A stretch of 64,000 bases of DNA from NCBI GenBank assembly GCA_023052935.1, contig CM041294.1, forward strand, positions 151,355,899 to 151,419,898, written 5' to 3'. Made by a program: the position numbers and the translations under genes. The notes beneath the pieces were generated by a model, which was not told the DNA's origin, ran no database searches, and saw only the letters and a program-made list of their open reading frames with translations. Below, piece by piece: positions 24,501 to 36,435 of this stretch. Source of the DNA: Piezodorus guildinii. Taxonomy: Eukaryota > Arthropoda > Insecta > Hemiptera > Pentatomidae. Each line of letters opens with the position of its first letter. Within the stretch, counting starts at the first letter, position 1.

Positions 24501-27500
24501 GGTCTTTACGCCGGCACCAATTGTGCAATATGCTGTTCCCGCGCGCAAGGGAGTGGGAGAAGGCGGGAGAATCTTCAGGCCGGGAAGTGGTCCATTTGCT
24601 AGCGAAGGGAATTGGAGCGTAGTAGTAGCCGTCGCCGGTCCCCGGTCGCTCTCTCAATGGGTCCCGGCAGGTGCTGCGCGCCGCTCCTAACGAAAAAACA
24701 AAACAAACTCCCAAGCACAAGATGCCGGATTTACATAACGCCTTGATAGCATTAAGATCTTAAAGGTCTGGCGTCTCCGCTGACGATCGATACAGTCTAC
24801 TCCCGGATATTTAGGTCGCTCCCGTTAAAAACTTGATCCAGTTAGCTACATTATCCTCTTTTAGGGAATTTATGATTCGTCCGTAATAATTACGCAAACT
24901 TGGTACATAACGTGCTTTCGTCAGTAAGGGAAAAAAATAAATGATTCTTTATAACGGCTCATCAATAAGAAATCAGATAATCTATAAGAATTTTTTTTCT
25001 CTAAATTTCTGCATTATAGAAGGTTAGCAAATTGATAAGAAGAGCCGATAAGATACAAAGGGTAACCTTATCTAAAAGGCTCCATTCATTAATATTTAAA
25101 ACTGTACCCAGCCGGACTTTTTTTTCTCGCAAATTCAATTAGATATTTCAAGATAAAGCATAGAGATGGCGCCTTAGTCGCATGTAGGCTTTGGTGTCAT
25201 GTATTCTTGTAGGACTTCCTCAACATCCTGCGGAGATAAAGAGGCAATTCCTTTGCGCAGAGCGGCTTAATGAGAAGGACCCGCGCTTCCAGTGCTAATT
25301 ACCGTGCCTCGAGTGCAACGCCCTGCTTCAATTATGATCCATTGCCTTACCTTCTTCTTGTTAGTGACCATGTTACCTTCCTTCTACATCCTGCTTTAAT
25401 TCTATTTTTCCTTCCAGCAAATGAGGCCTCCATAGTAGTAAAGCTGTCATAGTTGAGTATCCTTTGCCGGTTGTAAAGAATCTTTATTGGCAATTAGCCT
25501 CCGGGCATGGTTCTTCATCTCTGCTTTATTATCATCCTTATTTCACCTGAATAAGAAATAATAATAGTAATTAAAATACTATCTAGATACATATTTAATT
25601 GATTAAAAAAAAATTAATTATCAACTTTTTAAAACATTTATAACAAGTTTTATAATGCTGGAAAAACAAATTTTCTTCAAATTTTAATGACCTCTGAAAT
25701 GCATTTTTAATTCTTATCCTGTTAAAAGAAAAAAATTGACCTGGTTTTTTTCTCAAGACCCATCATTGTTTCTCTACCTTGTTATTTTAGTTTAAAGGTT
25801 CTTAAATTACACCGAAATGGGGTCATTGCTTCTATTTTAAGATAAGTGTCTTAAAGGTTACATAATTAAACTTACCGGTGACAATTGGTTTCTTTATATT
25901 CATCCGAGGATTTCTTCCTCGTTTTGGCAAGTTTTAAATATCTGTAAATAATTACAATTTAATATATTAATATATTACTAGTATAGGATTATGTAATTGG
26001 TACATTTGAATACATTTCTACTCTTCAATGTGAACTTTCGATTATTTAAATCAAGAGAATATAATTATACTGTTTAGTCGTATATAATTTGATTAATCAG
26101 CTACTGGATTAGTAGGTCTACTTTATGTGTGTTGACGTTGGACCAATGAAAACGCAGTAATACATAAATTTATTAAATATATTTTAACCTTTAACTTAAA
26201 TAAAGTTGGTGTTTTATGAACGCAATTAATGATGTAACGAAATAATTATCTCAAAAAATTGATTGATTATGGTTTTAAACAAAATTCATTGTGTTTAAAG
26301 GGTACAAGTTGCTTTTTTGGTTTGGAGGAGGGCTTTAATACATAGATTTTATGACCTTTATGGGGTCTTGTGATTGAGTCGTTTGTATATAAATAAATAT
26401 ATATATATATTAAACAATTACATTGTCAACATTGAAGACCATCAAACAAAAGGAGAGGAAATATATTGCCGTGGCGGAGATAAGTGTATAAACTAGGATA
26501 GATTGAAGTGGTGGTGGCCGTGGCGGGACAAGAACCTCCTTGAAGGCTATACCTTCCCGCCTTTTTACCCCTACTCCCGCCCTCCCGGTCTCCCGCCAAA
26601 ACCCAAGGCCTTCCCGCGCGCGGGATTATTGACTGTTCTACAGCAAGGTCATGGCGCCATTTGTATGGGCCCGGTCGTGGCGTAAGGGGTTTTTTCCAAA
26701 CCGGTGTGAGCCGGCTTCTATGTATGTCCATTGTCGTGGTTGAGAGGCCGTCTGTTAACGCATATAGATTTATTAGCAATGGCGGTTTGGAATGCAATAT
26801 TGGTTAGGGTGTCAGTAAACAATGGTGTTTTTTTTTTGTTTTTTTTCTACCTGTCCCTTTTTAATTGCGCAACGAGAAATGCATAAACATAAACAATTGT
26901 GTTTACTTTTAATTAAAAAGTTAAAGTGCGACTAGAGTTATAATTATGTCTTTGGATCTTACTATTGGTAAAATGTATTGTTGGAGTATTAAGTCAACAA
27001 TACATTTTTCATGGGCTTCACTCACTGAAGTCAAGCTTAGCGTGTAAGTAAATTATCAACAGTTCAATATCATTGTTATCAAGGCCTTTGTTTTTATGTT
27101 TTTTATTAGTTATTACATTATTCTCAATCGATTTTTCAGTTTCGCTTATTTGTTACTGAAAATTCCCTTTATAAGGAAGTAATAAGCGTTTCAAGTTCCT
27201 ATAGATTTTAATAGCGGAGGTTTGAACATTTATTTATCTAAACTTAATTATTTATTAATAATTAGATTAATTATTAATCTAAACTTATAAGTATCACTTC
27301 ATTTTATTTTCCAAAAAAAGGCTTTAAAGATTTTAATTAAGCTTAATATACTGGATGTATGATTAAATAGGCTATAATATGATGTAGGTTTTATTTTCAT
27401 TAAAATAGGTTGATAAGGTTTTGTGGTAAGTTTTTCATATCTTCCTCGTACCTTTCATTTTCTTGTTTCGGATTAATTAATCCATTTTTTATGTTAATGA

Positions 27501-30500
27501 TAGGATAATATAGGAGAATATGAAATATGAGAGGATTTGATGAACAAAGAAGGTGAAAACAGCAGAATATGATTCTAGTTTAATTTCTTTCCCCTGTAGA
27601 TTAGAATAGGGAGTTGTGATTGATGTAATATATACCGTTATAAGGTTAGAAAATTATAAAAAAAAGTTATTTAGCATACAAAGTTGGAAAATGTTTTGGA
27701 GAGTGCCGAAAAGTTTTCTTAGACTCTCATTACTGATCCATTGGTTTAAAGCCGCCCGGTTAGTGAAAGTTCTGTGTTGTTTTGAATGGTTTTGCGCACC
27801 AGATATTTTGTTTTATATTGCTAATTTAATTATATGTTAGCGCGGAGCGGACGACGATAAGAGACCCGATAGGAAGCTACAGACGGCTGACCTTCACCCA
27901 GTCTGGGGTGGAGAACCTCACTCAAGGCCTGCCCTTGGGCTCCCAGTATCCTCAAAGTCTCCGCTCTTTAAACCTCTTCCTATTCTCTTTAAATCCGCGC
28001 GCTACTCCTACTACTAGGTCGGCTTTGAATCCCCGGTCGTGTAGTCTATTTTGTATCTCAGCATTCTCATCAAAGTTTAGCACCAAAATGGCCGGGAACC
28101 ATATTCATATCTTATACTACGGATTTTTTTTTTTTTTTTTTTTTTTAAGATAACGGTATTTTTATCTCGTGTTAGAGCCGATTGGAATTCCCATCAATGG
28201 TTCCTTTGTCGGATGTTTCAGATTCTTTTATGAAAGAGATATATATACTATTAGAAATACTCAGTTTAATTCAGTCTGCCGAACTTGGATTTTAATTATT
28301 AAAATAACGCAAGTAAATTTTTTTTTTTATGTTTATTTCTATTTTATTAAATTAGTTTTCTTTAAACCTAATTTCCTTATTCACTAAGCTTATATCATAG
28401 ATTTTAGTTCAAACAAAAATTTTACTTATTTCTTCACTTATAGATATAAATCACTGTTTCCATGATTTTTAGTTCGTAAAAACTATTTTAGATGATTCAG
28501 ACTTTCTTTTTTACGCCCAATTAAATCGTTTTTTAATTGTAATTCTAATATGACATAGGAAATATCCGGTTTTCATAGCTGACTTCATAATAATAGTTTA
28601 TGGATAGTACTTTTCCTTCGTAGTGTAATATGACATATCTCTTTGGAATTCTGGATTATATCTTTCTTAAAACGTTTCTTGAAATTACAATTCCAACATG
28701 GTATCGATTCACCTACGTATCTCAATAAATTACAACATTCATAAATAAATAGATGTTTGATCGGTTTTAGTTGAAAAGGTTAGACGTATATTAATTTTTA
28801 TTTAGTATCTTCATTAACGGACTTGGTAATCAACCAAGAAAAAAAAAATAAATAAATAAAAGTCATTGAAATCTGTCTAGAAATACCGAATATAAAGCGT
28901 GTTAATTGTCTATACAACTTTATACTTTTTATATCTTAAGATAATTATTTCGGAAATAACAAACCCTTGTTTAATAATTTGCGTTTTGTTTTGTATTTTT
29001 TTAATATAGGAAATTTATATATTTTTCTTCCTTAGGGGTACTCACTACGTTTGGTATAGCATGCTATTTGTGGTATTTTGCTAAACCCGTCGAGTTTCTA
29101 CTCTTATTTCCTGTATAAAATTGATGGGTTTAGCACAATAGCACAAATAGCATGCTATAGCAAACGTAGTGAGTACACCTATTATCTAGACGTCCCCTGC
29201 TAATTCGTTGTTGTTTCTCTCCTTTGGACTTGAAAGGCACTCTAAAAGGAAGAAGGGACATGTTCTATTGCGTGCCGACCCGAAGCCTTATCTACCTTAG
29301 CACACTATTATGCAAACATTCCCTTATCAGTAACAGTTTTGTCAGTTGTTGAAGTGTGGGGTGGGGGCGGCGAGGTGTTATCGGTACCGGAAATTGAGGG
29401 GAGGCGGTCGGGTATGATCCTCGTGTCTCCGCGGCTTTGTCTGGCGATCAAAGTGTCAGGTCGAGATTGCGTTCGTGTACCTCCATGCCGTGTATTGTGC
29501 GTATGTTTCCTTCATTAGCTTGTGGAATGGATTACTACATGACTACATGGAATTCATTCCCCTGGCGCCACGTAGAGCGTAGAGCAGTTCCCTGCCTCTC
29601 TTTGTCAGGCCGGGACAACACAAAAGGATCGGGGAAAAATCGAGAAGTGGCCACCAAAATCCAAGGACGATGAATCAACCTCATCCGACGGTGTCTGCTT
29701 TTATTCTCTTGTTTTCGGGAGTCACAGCTACGCCGCTTCATGGATTGTTGTCTCTCAGGCATCACTTTTATTCATTTTTTTATTCGACTCCATTCGGTAA
29801 TAAATATATAAATCAATTGATCGATAAATGCCTAATAAACTAATAAAAATATTTTGTATAATTTCTACCTTGTTCGGAATTATATTAATCTAATTTAGAT
29901 CGCATACTCATATCATAAACCCCTAAAAAAACTTACGAAAAAAAAAGTTGGTTGGAGGAGCGGTAATTAAAACACTCCAATTAATTAACCTTAATTTATT
30001 GTATCAGCGTGTTTCAGCTCAAATTTTGATATCCCGCACTCAGACGTCCATTTTACGGACCAAAATTTGGGCCTAAACGTTGCCACAATAAATAAACTTA
30101 ATTTAATTAAAGTTTTTAATAACTTCACTCCCAAGACGTCTTCTTATAATATATCTAAACTATTCTTTCATCGTTTAAAAATAAATAAATAAATAAAAAT
30201 AAATTTGATTCAGTTAACTATTCTTATGAATATTTATTCTCTAGCAACCTTCTTTTATTTTCCTACGATATTATTTCGACGTATTTGTATTCTATTTACT
30301 TAATTCATGATATTTTTTCTATCTTAAAAATAATTATAGATTTGAATACACCACAAATCAAAATAAAAACGTTTAATTACAAACTAATAATAGATTTTTC
30401 CTTATTGGAAAACTTCGGAATTTACTTTTATTAATGGCAAAGTCTAAAAATAATTTTTTTTTTTAGATTTAATTTATTTTTTTGAATAATAAGATACCGT

Positions 30501-31505
30501 CAACAGCGCTATATGCCATAGAAGTCATAGTGGTGTATCGGTATCGTTTCATCCTCTAGTTTCGAGCTAGCGTGGTTTTGCCTCGGTTCGAATCCGTCTT
30601 CCGTGTGGAATCTTTTTTATTTTATTTTGTTTTAATTTTGATAAAATTATTTACAAAGTGAAAAATACCTTATAATTTATTTTATGTAATTAGTAAGTAT
30701 TAAAAAAAACGAAGACGTATTTTATTATATTTTCCTAATTAAATTTTATTAAAAATAATATATTCATACAAAATTGATAAATTAAATTTACTATAAATTA
30801 TAAGTGCGAAATACGTTGTAGGGTAGGTATTGAACTGGAGTTGAAGAACAAAGCATTGACGTAAGTCGACAATGGGAGGAAGTTGTGCTCCCAACTTAAC
30901 CCTTATTGAAAGACCTTCCGTTTTATTTTTGAATAATATTAATTGCCTATATTTTCTCGTTATATAATTTCTAATTATATAACATATTTCAAAATAAATA
31001 AATAATACTTAGCAAATATAATTCAATGCGATGCCTCAAGTTTTCTTGCTTCTCAGTTACCTCTCCTTCAGGCATTTCTTGCATTTTTGGCCACTACAGT
31101 AAGAAAGTTGAACCCGATTTGGTGTAGTTTCACCGGATTATTTTAGGTCAAACTTAGTTTCACTCCTGAATTTTTTTTTAGTTCCTTTTCATGAACCGTC
31201 ACTTCTGGGAAGAGGGTGACAGTGCGACTTCTTCATCGTCTGGCGCAGATGTCTCTTCCTTGCTAGTTCGTTACCTGAGGGGGGAAAAAAACCAAAATAA
31301 CTTTCATATTCATAGATATGTTATTTCTTAAAATATCAACCATAATTTTTTTTATTGAAAAGTATATCTACAGTGACACACTTTAATGATTTGTCAAAAA
31401 AAAAAAAAAAAATTTAGAATTTTTTTTTTCATTGCATTAAATTAAATTTACAAAATTACAAATGTACTATGAGTTCTTCGTAATACATCTGAAATCTAAA
31501 TTGAA

Positions 31506-31560
<55 letters not shown>

Positions 31561-34500
31561 TATTATTTTATAATAATAATCAGCCCATTTATTTATTTAC
31601 ATTGAATGCATGTTGCCTGCCTGAAAAAGTTTATTTTTAAATCTTTTTTACAGGTTTTATTTTAAACAGTCTAATTTTATTTGCTAGTGCTGATGTGTTT
31701 CCTTTCGTATTAGTAGTTATCATAATGCTTGCTGATAATTTTTTTTTTTTTTTTTTTGTTTGTTTATGAATAGTGTTCTTGTTTCTTCTTATGATTATTC
31801 AACCCTTGGTATGATTATTCTGTTCGGAATGCAATTTTTCCTCTTTTTTTTATTATCCTTAATGCATTTCTTTTCGTAGAATTATTTGGAATGCGTCTCC
31901 ATCTTTTATTTATTTCTTTTTTATGCATCCGCTATGATTGTTCTCATACCATGTTGTTCTATTGTTCAACATTTTTTTTTATAATAAGTTTTTTTTTTCT
32001 TTTGTTGAATAATATGGATATCAGTTGTCCATGGTGCATTATTTTTTTATTTATGATTTGATATATCATTTTTTCTCTCTCTCATTTTTCAATCTCTTCT
32101 GTGTATCTTGTCTATCTGATGTTCCTCTTTCTCTCTGTAGACTTTGTAGAGTTGTCAGTCTTTTGAACTTTTGTCATTTTATTTATTTATTTGAGTTGAT
32201 TATTATTTTTTGGTATCACTTCGGCTGAATGTCGTATTATTATTAGAAAATCCTGTCGTTACACTAGTGCCAGTAAAGTGCTTTGTATACAATTATAAAA
32301 TTCTAATTATTAAAAATCTTGACTTCTAATTGAATCAAGGATGTTAATAAATGTTCACTCAAAATAAAAACAAACCCTCTTAAGTATCCTTTCTAATCAA
32401 AGACTGGTTCTGTATTTAAAATTATCTATGCATGGATACACGGTTATTTAAAATAAAAGAAATTAAATAAAAAAAAAAAAAAAATAACAGATCCATTGCT
32501 GTTGGATCCCGGAAGCTTCGTCAGTGTCATAAATTAATACTACTTAAATTAGATAAATTTTCAATTTTGCTAGGTAACTCCATCTACTGTCTTTCGTTTT
32601 CCCAATTATTAGAAATAAAATAAATAAACCACGTAGCTGTGAAACTTTTTTTTATGATAATCATGGTACGAGGAATTAGAAACTTAGTTTGTAGGATTAG
32701 TAACGTAGTTAGCATTAATGGCACAAGACTTCGCTAGTGTACCGACAGAAAGTGAGTCTACTGATATTGCGGTATTCTGCCAATGTGATAAATCATTTTT
32801 TTTTTTTAATTTATTATATTATTTGTATAGTTGTTGATTTTTTTTTTTTTTGCTTTTGTTTTCTTTAAAATGCTTATTGCCTTTAGTGTTACTGTACTAG
32901 CTCACTTTGCTTTTCAGTGTATGTTGGATTCGAACCGAGAAAACTTAGAAGCCGTACAAGCCCACGACTCCAGTACCCGGGTGAGTCCTTCCTCCAGCTC
33001 CAGCGTATCCTTTGCCTTGTGAGAGAAGAAGGAGGGTGCGGTGACCTTGGATCGATATAGGCTGCCTCCTGCGGTATGCGCCACTCTTGGGTGCGGTTCT
33101 GTCGCGGCTCTTCTTCCCATGTCCTTTCTTACTTATCATTATCAAATATAATCATCCGCGATAAAAACGATTATAGTCATTCCATGCCTTCTTATCAATG
33201 GTAAGGGAGGGTATTTTATGAGTACAATAACGTTTGTGTTCCCTAGATTAGGAGAACTGGGGATGACTCGCTCGTTTCACGATCAATTATTGGCCAAAAT
33301 ATTGTTTTTGTTATTTGGCGACTAGAGACGCGACGCTACCTAGCCGTTGCCTCATAGGTTTCTTCACCCTCATTGGAACAATCCCAACCCAACGGGACTG
33401 AAATAGTGAGGTCTAGACGAGCCCTATGGCATTAACGGTTATTTATCTTTAGCGGTTTTTAAATTTTCCACCTATTCCTGTTTCTATCTTTACTTTTTAT
33501 TTATATGACAAGTATGGTTTGTTATGTAACTTGCTTGTTCATCGTAATTGGATGCTTAAAATTGTCACACTTTTGTTGGTTTCTCGTTTGTTCTTCGATA
33601 TTCCCACTCTGAGTGGCGCTGTATTTTTTTTTTAATTCTGTTTTTTAAGATACCCCCTCTAGTCCTTAACGAATCCTTTAAACCGGACGTAGCTTTGGAA
33701 CTGGAGCTATTCATCGGGACCGGTTTCCAGCAACATGCACCTTTAGCGGCTAGTTTGGTGTTCCTCTGATACAACAAACATAGATCGTTTTTTTTTTTGT
33801 TTTTTTTGGAATGTATCCTTTGTTCATGTATGGATTCGAAGTAGTTATTAATCGATTCCTGAGTTATTTCTTAATATATCATAAACATAAGAATATTAGT
33901 CAAGGCTTTCGATCGTTCGAATTGTCATGTACTGAAGCTGAGATCAGTATCCACAGTGCTTTCTTGAATGGGCCGGGAATGGAGTACCCCAGGCTTTGCA
34001 GTTAGGCCGCGGAGGGTGATTGACCTTGTGGTCGATAGAGGCCGCCACGCCCGCCCCATTCATGAGTCTCCCTCCCCACTTTCTAATTGCCGCGATCAGC
34101 CGATTAGCGGGTACTCGGTACTCGTCACTGTCAGCGCTCTACTATCGCACCTCCTCTCTATCAGGCATTGAGACTCGTTTTATTATACATTATGTAGCAT
34201 GCATACAAGCTGTACTATGATCATTTATGTACGCTATCAATCATTTCTTATTATAAGTGTATTTGTATAAATTTAACTAAATCTTTACCTTGTTTTCTCT
34301 TGTAGAAGAAGAAGTAGAGGAGGTGGAAGATGAGGAAGTCGAAGAAGAGGAAGAGGAAGATGACGATAGTGACGAAGAGTCAGAAGATGAGGAGGATGAC
34401 GAAGACGAGGAGATCGACGTGGTGAGCCTCCCGAGAGGTATGAGGGCGGAGGCGATGAGGTCCGAACCGGTGAGGACGACCGAGCCGATGAGGACGACGG

Positions 34501-35072
34501 TCCGGACCATCAGGACTCCGGCCAGGACCCTCCTCGGCCAGAGGAACGCCAACCCCCACGCCCTCCCCAACAACCCGAGCAAGCAGATGCAGAACCAGAT
34601 CCAGAACGAGGTAGCGACGGCCATCACGACGAGCAGCCTCATCTCGGCCTCGAAGGCGGTGTCGAGGCGGCTCAACGGGGCCATCAAGAGGAAGCGTGCG
34701 TCCGCTCCTGCCGCCCCCGCCCGCGGCCGGCGGAGGACCAACGCCCCCAAGAGGTCTCGCTTCTCCAACGGCCACCTCGTGGACACGGAGAAGAGGTCGC
34801 TGCACAACAACATGGAGCGGCTGCGAAGAGTAGACCTGAGGAACGCCTTCGAGGACCTGAGGCAGTTGGTCCCCGCCACCGCCGACAGCCACAAGGCAGC
34901 CAAGGTGACCATCCTCAAGGACGCGACCCACTACGTGCGGGAGCTGCACCTCAAGGACCGCAACTTCAGCGCCCAACTGGTCGCCCTCCGGAGGGAGCAG
35001 GACAGGCTCAGGACCACCCTCTCCCAGCTCAGGAGGATATTCGCCTACAAGAATTCGCAACAACTCCCTTAA
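21419..35072 (+). CDS. Myc: Myc transcription factor (whole spliced coding region, 495 aa)
   Basis: Joined from 21419-21535, 22184-22787 and 34306-35072. Myc proteins dimerise with Max in the nucleus, bind CACGTG E-boxes and drive growth, ribosome-biogenesis and cell-cycle genes. Seen here, by residue: Myc-box-1-like FWKKFEELPD (70-79); Myc-box-2 core DCMW (112-115); a basic patch with KKLR (225-228); an acidic run (241-276) ending in EEIDVVSL (275-282), the Myc-box-3 signature; an Arg/Lys-rich NLS-like stretch; a bHLH from 403 with HNNMERLRR (407-415), whose H407, E411 and R415 are the E-box-reading positions; and a heptad zipper L454, F461, L468, L475, L482 up to the C-terminus. Length is near the vertebrate size (about 440) and shorter than Drosophila Myc (about 717). 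Codon use is GC-rich and unlike the AT-rich surroundings. Mad/Mxd and Max can be excluded because they lack Myc boxes 2 and 3. Confidence 0.96.
21536..22183 (+). other. Myc intron 2 (648 bp) with a B-box-like relic
   Basis: Short AT-rich intron ending in acceptor CCCGGTTTCAG at 22183. Around 21880-21925 there is a tRNA T-arm-like piece with a perfect RNA polymerase III B box, GGTTCGAACCC (21905-21915), after a short self-complementary stretch. No A box is evident, so this is probably a SINE or tRNA relic. Confidence 0.7.
22184..22787 (+). CDS. Myc: Myc exon 3: transactivation domain, codons 40-240
   Basis: Bounded by acceptor TTTCAG (22183) and donor CAG|GTTAGT after 22787. Length 604 nt means it ends in phase 1 with a single G of the next codon. 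It encodes a Trp-rich acidic segment (W45, W52, W54), the Myc-box-1-like FWKKFEELPD, the Myc-box-2 core DCMWAGVC, a Lys-rich stretch around 146-150, the Ser/Glu stretch DTPQSSESEDE (176-186), HNY at 220-222, KKLR at 225-228 and the ending QTPSDS. The vertebrate phosphodegron TPPLSP that follows WKKFELLP is missing; the nearest proline-directed sites are TSPASP (97-102) and DTPQSS (176-181). If intron 3 were retained, translation would stop at TAG 22790-22792. Confidence 0.95.
24465..24470. promoter_or_regulatory. Canonical CACGTG E-box in a GC-rich intronic island
   Basis: CACGTG is the preferred Myc-Max site. It lies inside an unusually GC-rich stretch (about 24420-24690) of Myc intron 3. 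That position would suit feedback control by Myc/Max/Mxd, which is known for the family, but one hexamer alone is weak evidence. Confidence 0.35.
25034..25073. promoter_or_regulatory. Cluster of GATA-factor sites in intron 3
   Basis: Within 40 bp there is GATAAG at 25034, overlapping GATAAG and AGATA at 25047-25055, and CTTATCT at 25067-25073 on the opposite strand. A further GATAAT lies at 24976. Such spacing is typical of GATA-responsive enhancers; function is inferred only. Confidence 0.35.
29035..29179. mobile_element. Hairpin MITE in Myc intron 3 (TA-flanked)
   Basis: Two arms of about 54 nt (29035-29088 and 29126-29179) are near-perfect inverted repeats, starting GGGGTACTCACTACG and ending CGTAGTGAGTACACC, around a 37-nt spacer. 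TA lies on both sides, as expected for a Tc1/mariner-mobilised MITE. There is no coding capacity. A transcript would fold into a long hairpin. Confidence 0.75.
30528..30610 (+). repeat. tRNA-like SINE relic in Myc intron 3
   Basis: An A-box-like TAGTGGTGTATCGG is followed about 45 nt later by a perfect B box GGTTCGAATCC (30585-30595) and then a T-rich stretch. The cloverleaf stems are not convincing, so this looks like a tRNA-derived SINE head rather than a working tRNA gene. Confidence 0.4.
32918..32980 (+). other. Candidate 63-nt cassette exon in Myc intron 3
   Basis: A T-rich tract and acceptor TTTGCTTTTCAG precede 32918, and a strong donor CGG|GTGAGT follows 32980. The length is 63 nt (21 codons). 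Entered in the phase 1 left by exon 3, it reads open throughout, giving a basic Arg/Pro-rich peptide, and leaves phase 1, so exon 4 stays in frame. Inclusion would insert 21 residues between TPSDS and the acidic run of Myc box 3. This could be a chance pairing of splice sites; only transcripts can decide. Confidence 0.35.
34306..35072 (+). CDS. Myc: Myc exon 4: Myc box 3, NLS, bHLH and leucine zipper
   Basis: Encodes residues 241-495 (the first codon is split with exon 3) and ends at TAA 35070-35072. It opens with an acidic run of about 36 residues, mostly Glu and Asp, then EEIDVVSL, an Arg/Thr-rich linker, a Lys/Arg-rich stretch with KRKR and RGRRR, and the DNA-binding domain from 403. The basic region HNNMERLRR has Leu where vertebrate Myc has Gln (ERQRR), but all E-box contacts are kept. 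Helix 2 contains KVTILKDAT, close to the family's KVVILKKAT. The zipper keeps heptad spacing with one Phe. Long open frames on the opposite strand here come from GC-rich codon bias. Confidence 0.97.
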
Positions 35073-36184
35073 TGTGATTTTATAAATAATTCATTTAGTT
35101 GTTTAGTTGATATGGAAACGTGTTCATTAGTTTTATAGGCTCACTTGTATATATACTATATTTATATGCCATAAATCCTTTTTTTTATGTTACCAAGCCT
35201 TGGTTGGCGTTTATGATTTGTAAATAGAATCTCTTTGAAAGTTTTGTATCGAGTAACCAAGCCTTTTTTTTTTTTTTATTTCTTTATATAGTTAAATAGA
35301 CAAGCTTTATTGAAGTAATCCACAAGTCTGTATTTTTGTAAATAATTTATGTAATTGTTGATAATTGTAATTATTGTGAATATTTGTTTGAAAAGTCTAA
35401 TTGAAGTAGTAGTGGTGAATTCTTTTTTCTAGTTACTTTGAATTCGATATGGGTATAGTTTTAGTTGTTTTGTGATTAAATGTTTTTTTTTTTTTGAAGT
35501 TGAAATGATCGAATGATGAATAAATGTATTTAGAAGTGCCTGTCAGTTTTATATACTTAGTAAGTATGTACACTAAAAAGGCAGAATCTTCAATGTTTTT
35601 TTTTTTGTACTATTAGTTTTTGTTTAAAACTAGCTTTAATCAATTTTGTAAACCGAAATCAGTTTTGGTATATTTGGAAAATAGAGTCCCTGCTGCTTTA
35701 TAGCTTGACGCTAGCGGCCGGCAGACGCATGAGTCTTGTATATTTATTGTAACATATAATTGTACAGTTTTATTAATTAACACTAGTAATTGTTATAGAT
35801 TAATTATATTCGAATTGAATTGTTGTAATGTTTGTCTGGTTTATCTTCTTTCGACATGATGAGACTAACGCTGAGATCATAAGTCAGACGAATGGTTCGA
35901 ACAGATATTTTTTTTAAATGTTTATTTTAGCATATATACAATTGTAAGAGGGCTTAGACTAGGTTGTACGATAAGGTGCTTACTATATCAGGTATGGAAT
36001 ATATATTACGATATACCTCTGATGTGCCTTCTGTGTAATATATGTTCTTCATATATAACTAATAATAACTATACAAATTATCTAAATAGGTGTATAAGAT
36101 TGGACTGCTTGGTGCTAAGTGTTATTTCGAAGAAGTTTTACAGTCTTTACATACTTTTTAATATTTTCATATTTTTTTAATAAA
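35073..36184 (+). other. Myc: Probable Myc 3' UTR with candidate polyadenylation signals
   Basis: AT-rich sequence after the stop with several ATTTA elements, which are known to shorten Myc mRNA life in other animals. AATAAA hexamers lie at 35519-35524, 36179-36184 and 36430-36435. Which is used cannot be read from the sequence, and the end given is the middle candidate. Confidence 0.5.
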
Positions 36185-36435
36185 AGTAACAATGTTGCAT
36201 AACGGAAAAAACTATTATTTTATAACTGTACCTGTGCTAGGTTCCCCGACATTCCAATTTCATTGCAACTTCTTTATAAAAGTCCATCCACTTTATTTAC
36301 AATTTTTTTTTTCTTTATGTTTCTTAATTGAGGCACATTTATTAGATTTATTCTGTTCGTTTGTTTTTTGTATGGCCTTGCCAATTATACACTTTTTCAA
36401 GTCCAGGTTTCAAACAGCTGATCATATTAAATAAA

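Larger units (their letters stand above)
22788..34305 (+). other. Myc intron 3 (11518 bp)
   Basis: Donor GTTAGT, acceptor TTTTCTCTTGTAG. It splits the Myc-box-3 acidic region after TPSDS. As I recall, vertebrate MYC has its last intron at the same place and phase. GC-rich islands lie at about 22970-23340, 23560-23670, 24270-24900, 25190-25340, 26480-26800, 27840-28100, 29200-29760, 32940-33120 and 33960-34170, separated by AT-rich filler. Large introns of growth regulators often hold enhancers. The open frames in these islands show no recognisable domains. A MITE (29035), a tRNA-like relic (30528), a GATA cluster (25034) and an E-box (24465) are listed separately. Confidence 0.85.

Noticed and set aside
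24289..24720. 143-codon minus-strand open frame in intron 3
   Set aside because: Lies in a GC-rich island where long frames arise by chance; no splice context or domain.
27360..27415. Helitron-like repeat fragment inside Myc intron 3
   Set aside because: Only a short block (AATATGATGTAGGTTTTATT) resembles the family; too short to call in AT-rich sequence.
32831..33022. Reading frame starting MLIFFFF through the cassette-exon candidate
   Set aside because: This is the phase-0 frame, which does not match the phase 1 left by Myc exon 3, and its N-terminal part is the polypyrimidine tract.
34277..35063. Long minus-strand open frames (213 and 227 codons) opposite Myc exon 4
   Set aside because: They are mirror frames caused by GC-rich, Glu/Asp-rich coding sequence; the Ser- and Val-rich products have no domains.
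36192..36434. 80-codon open frame after Myc
   Set aside because: Hydrophobic, AT-rich translation typical of random poly-T sequence; lies in or next to the 3' UTR.
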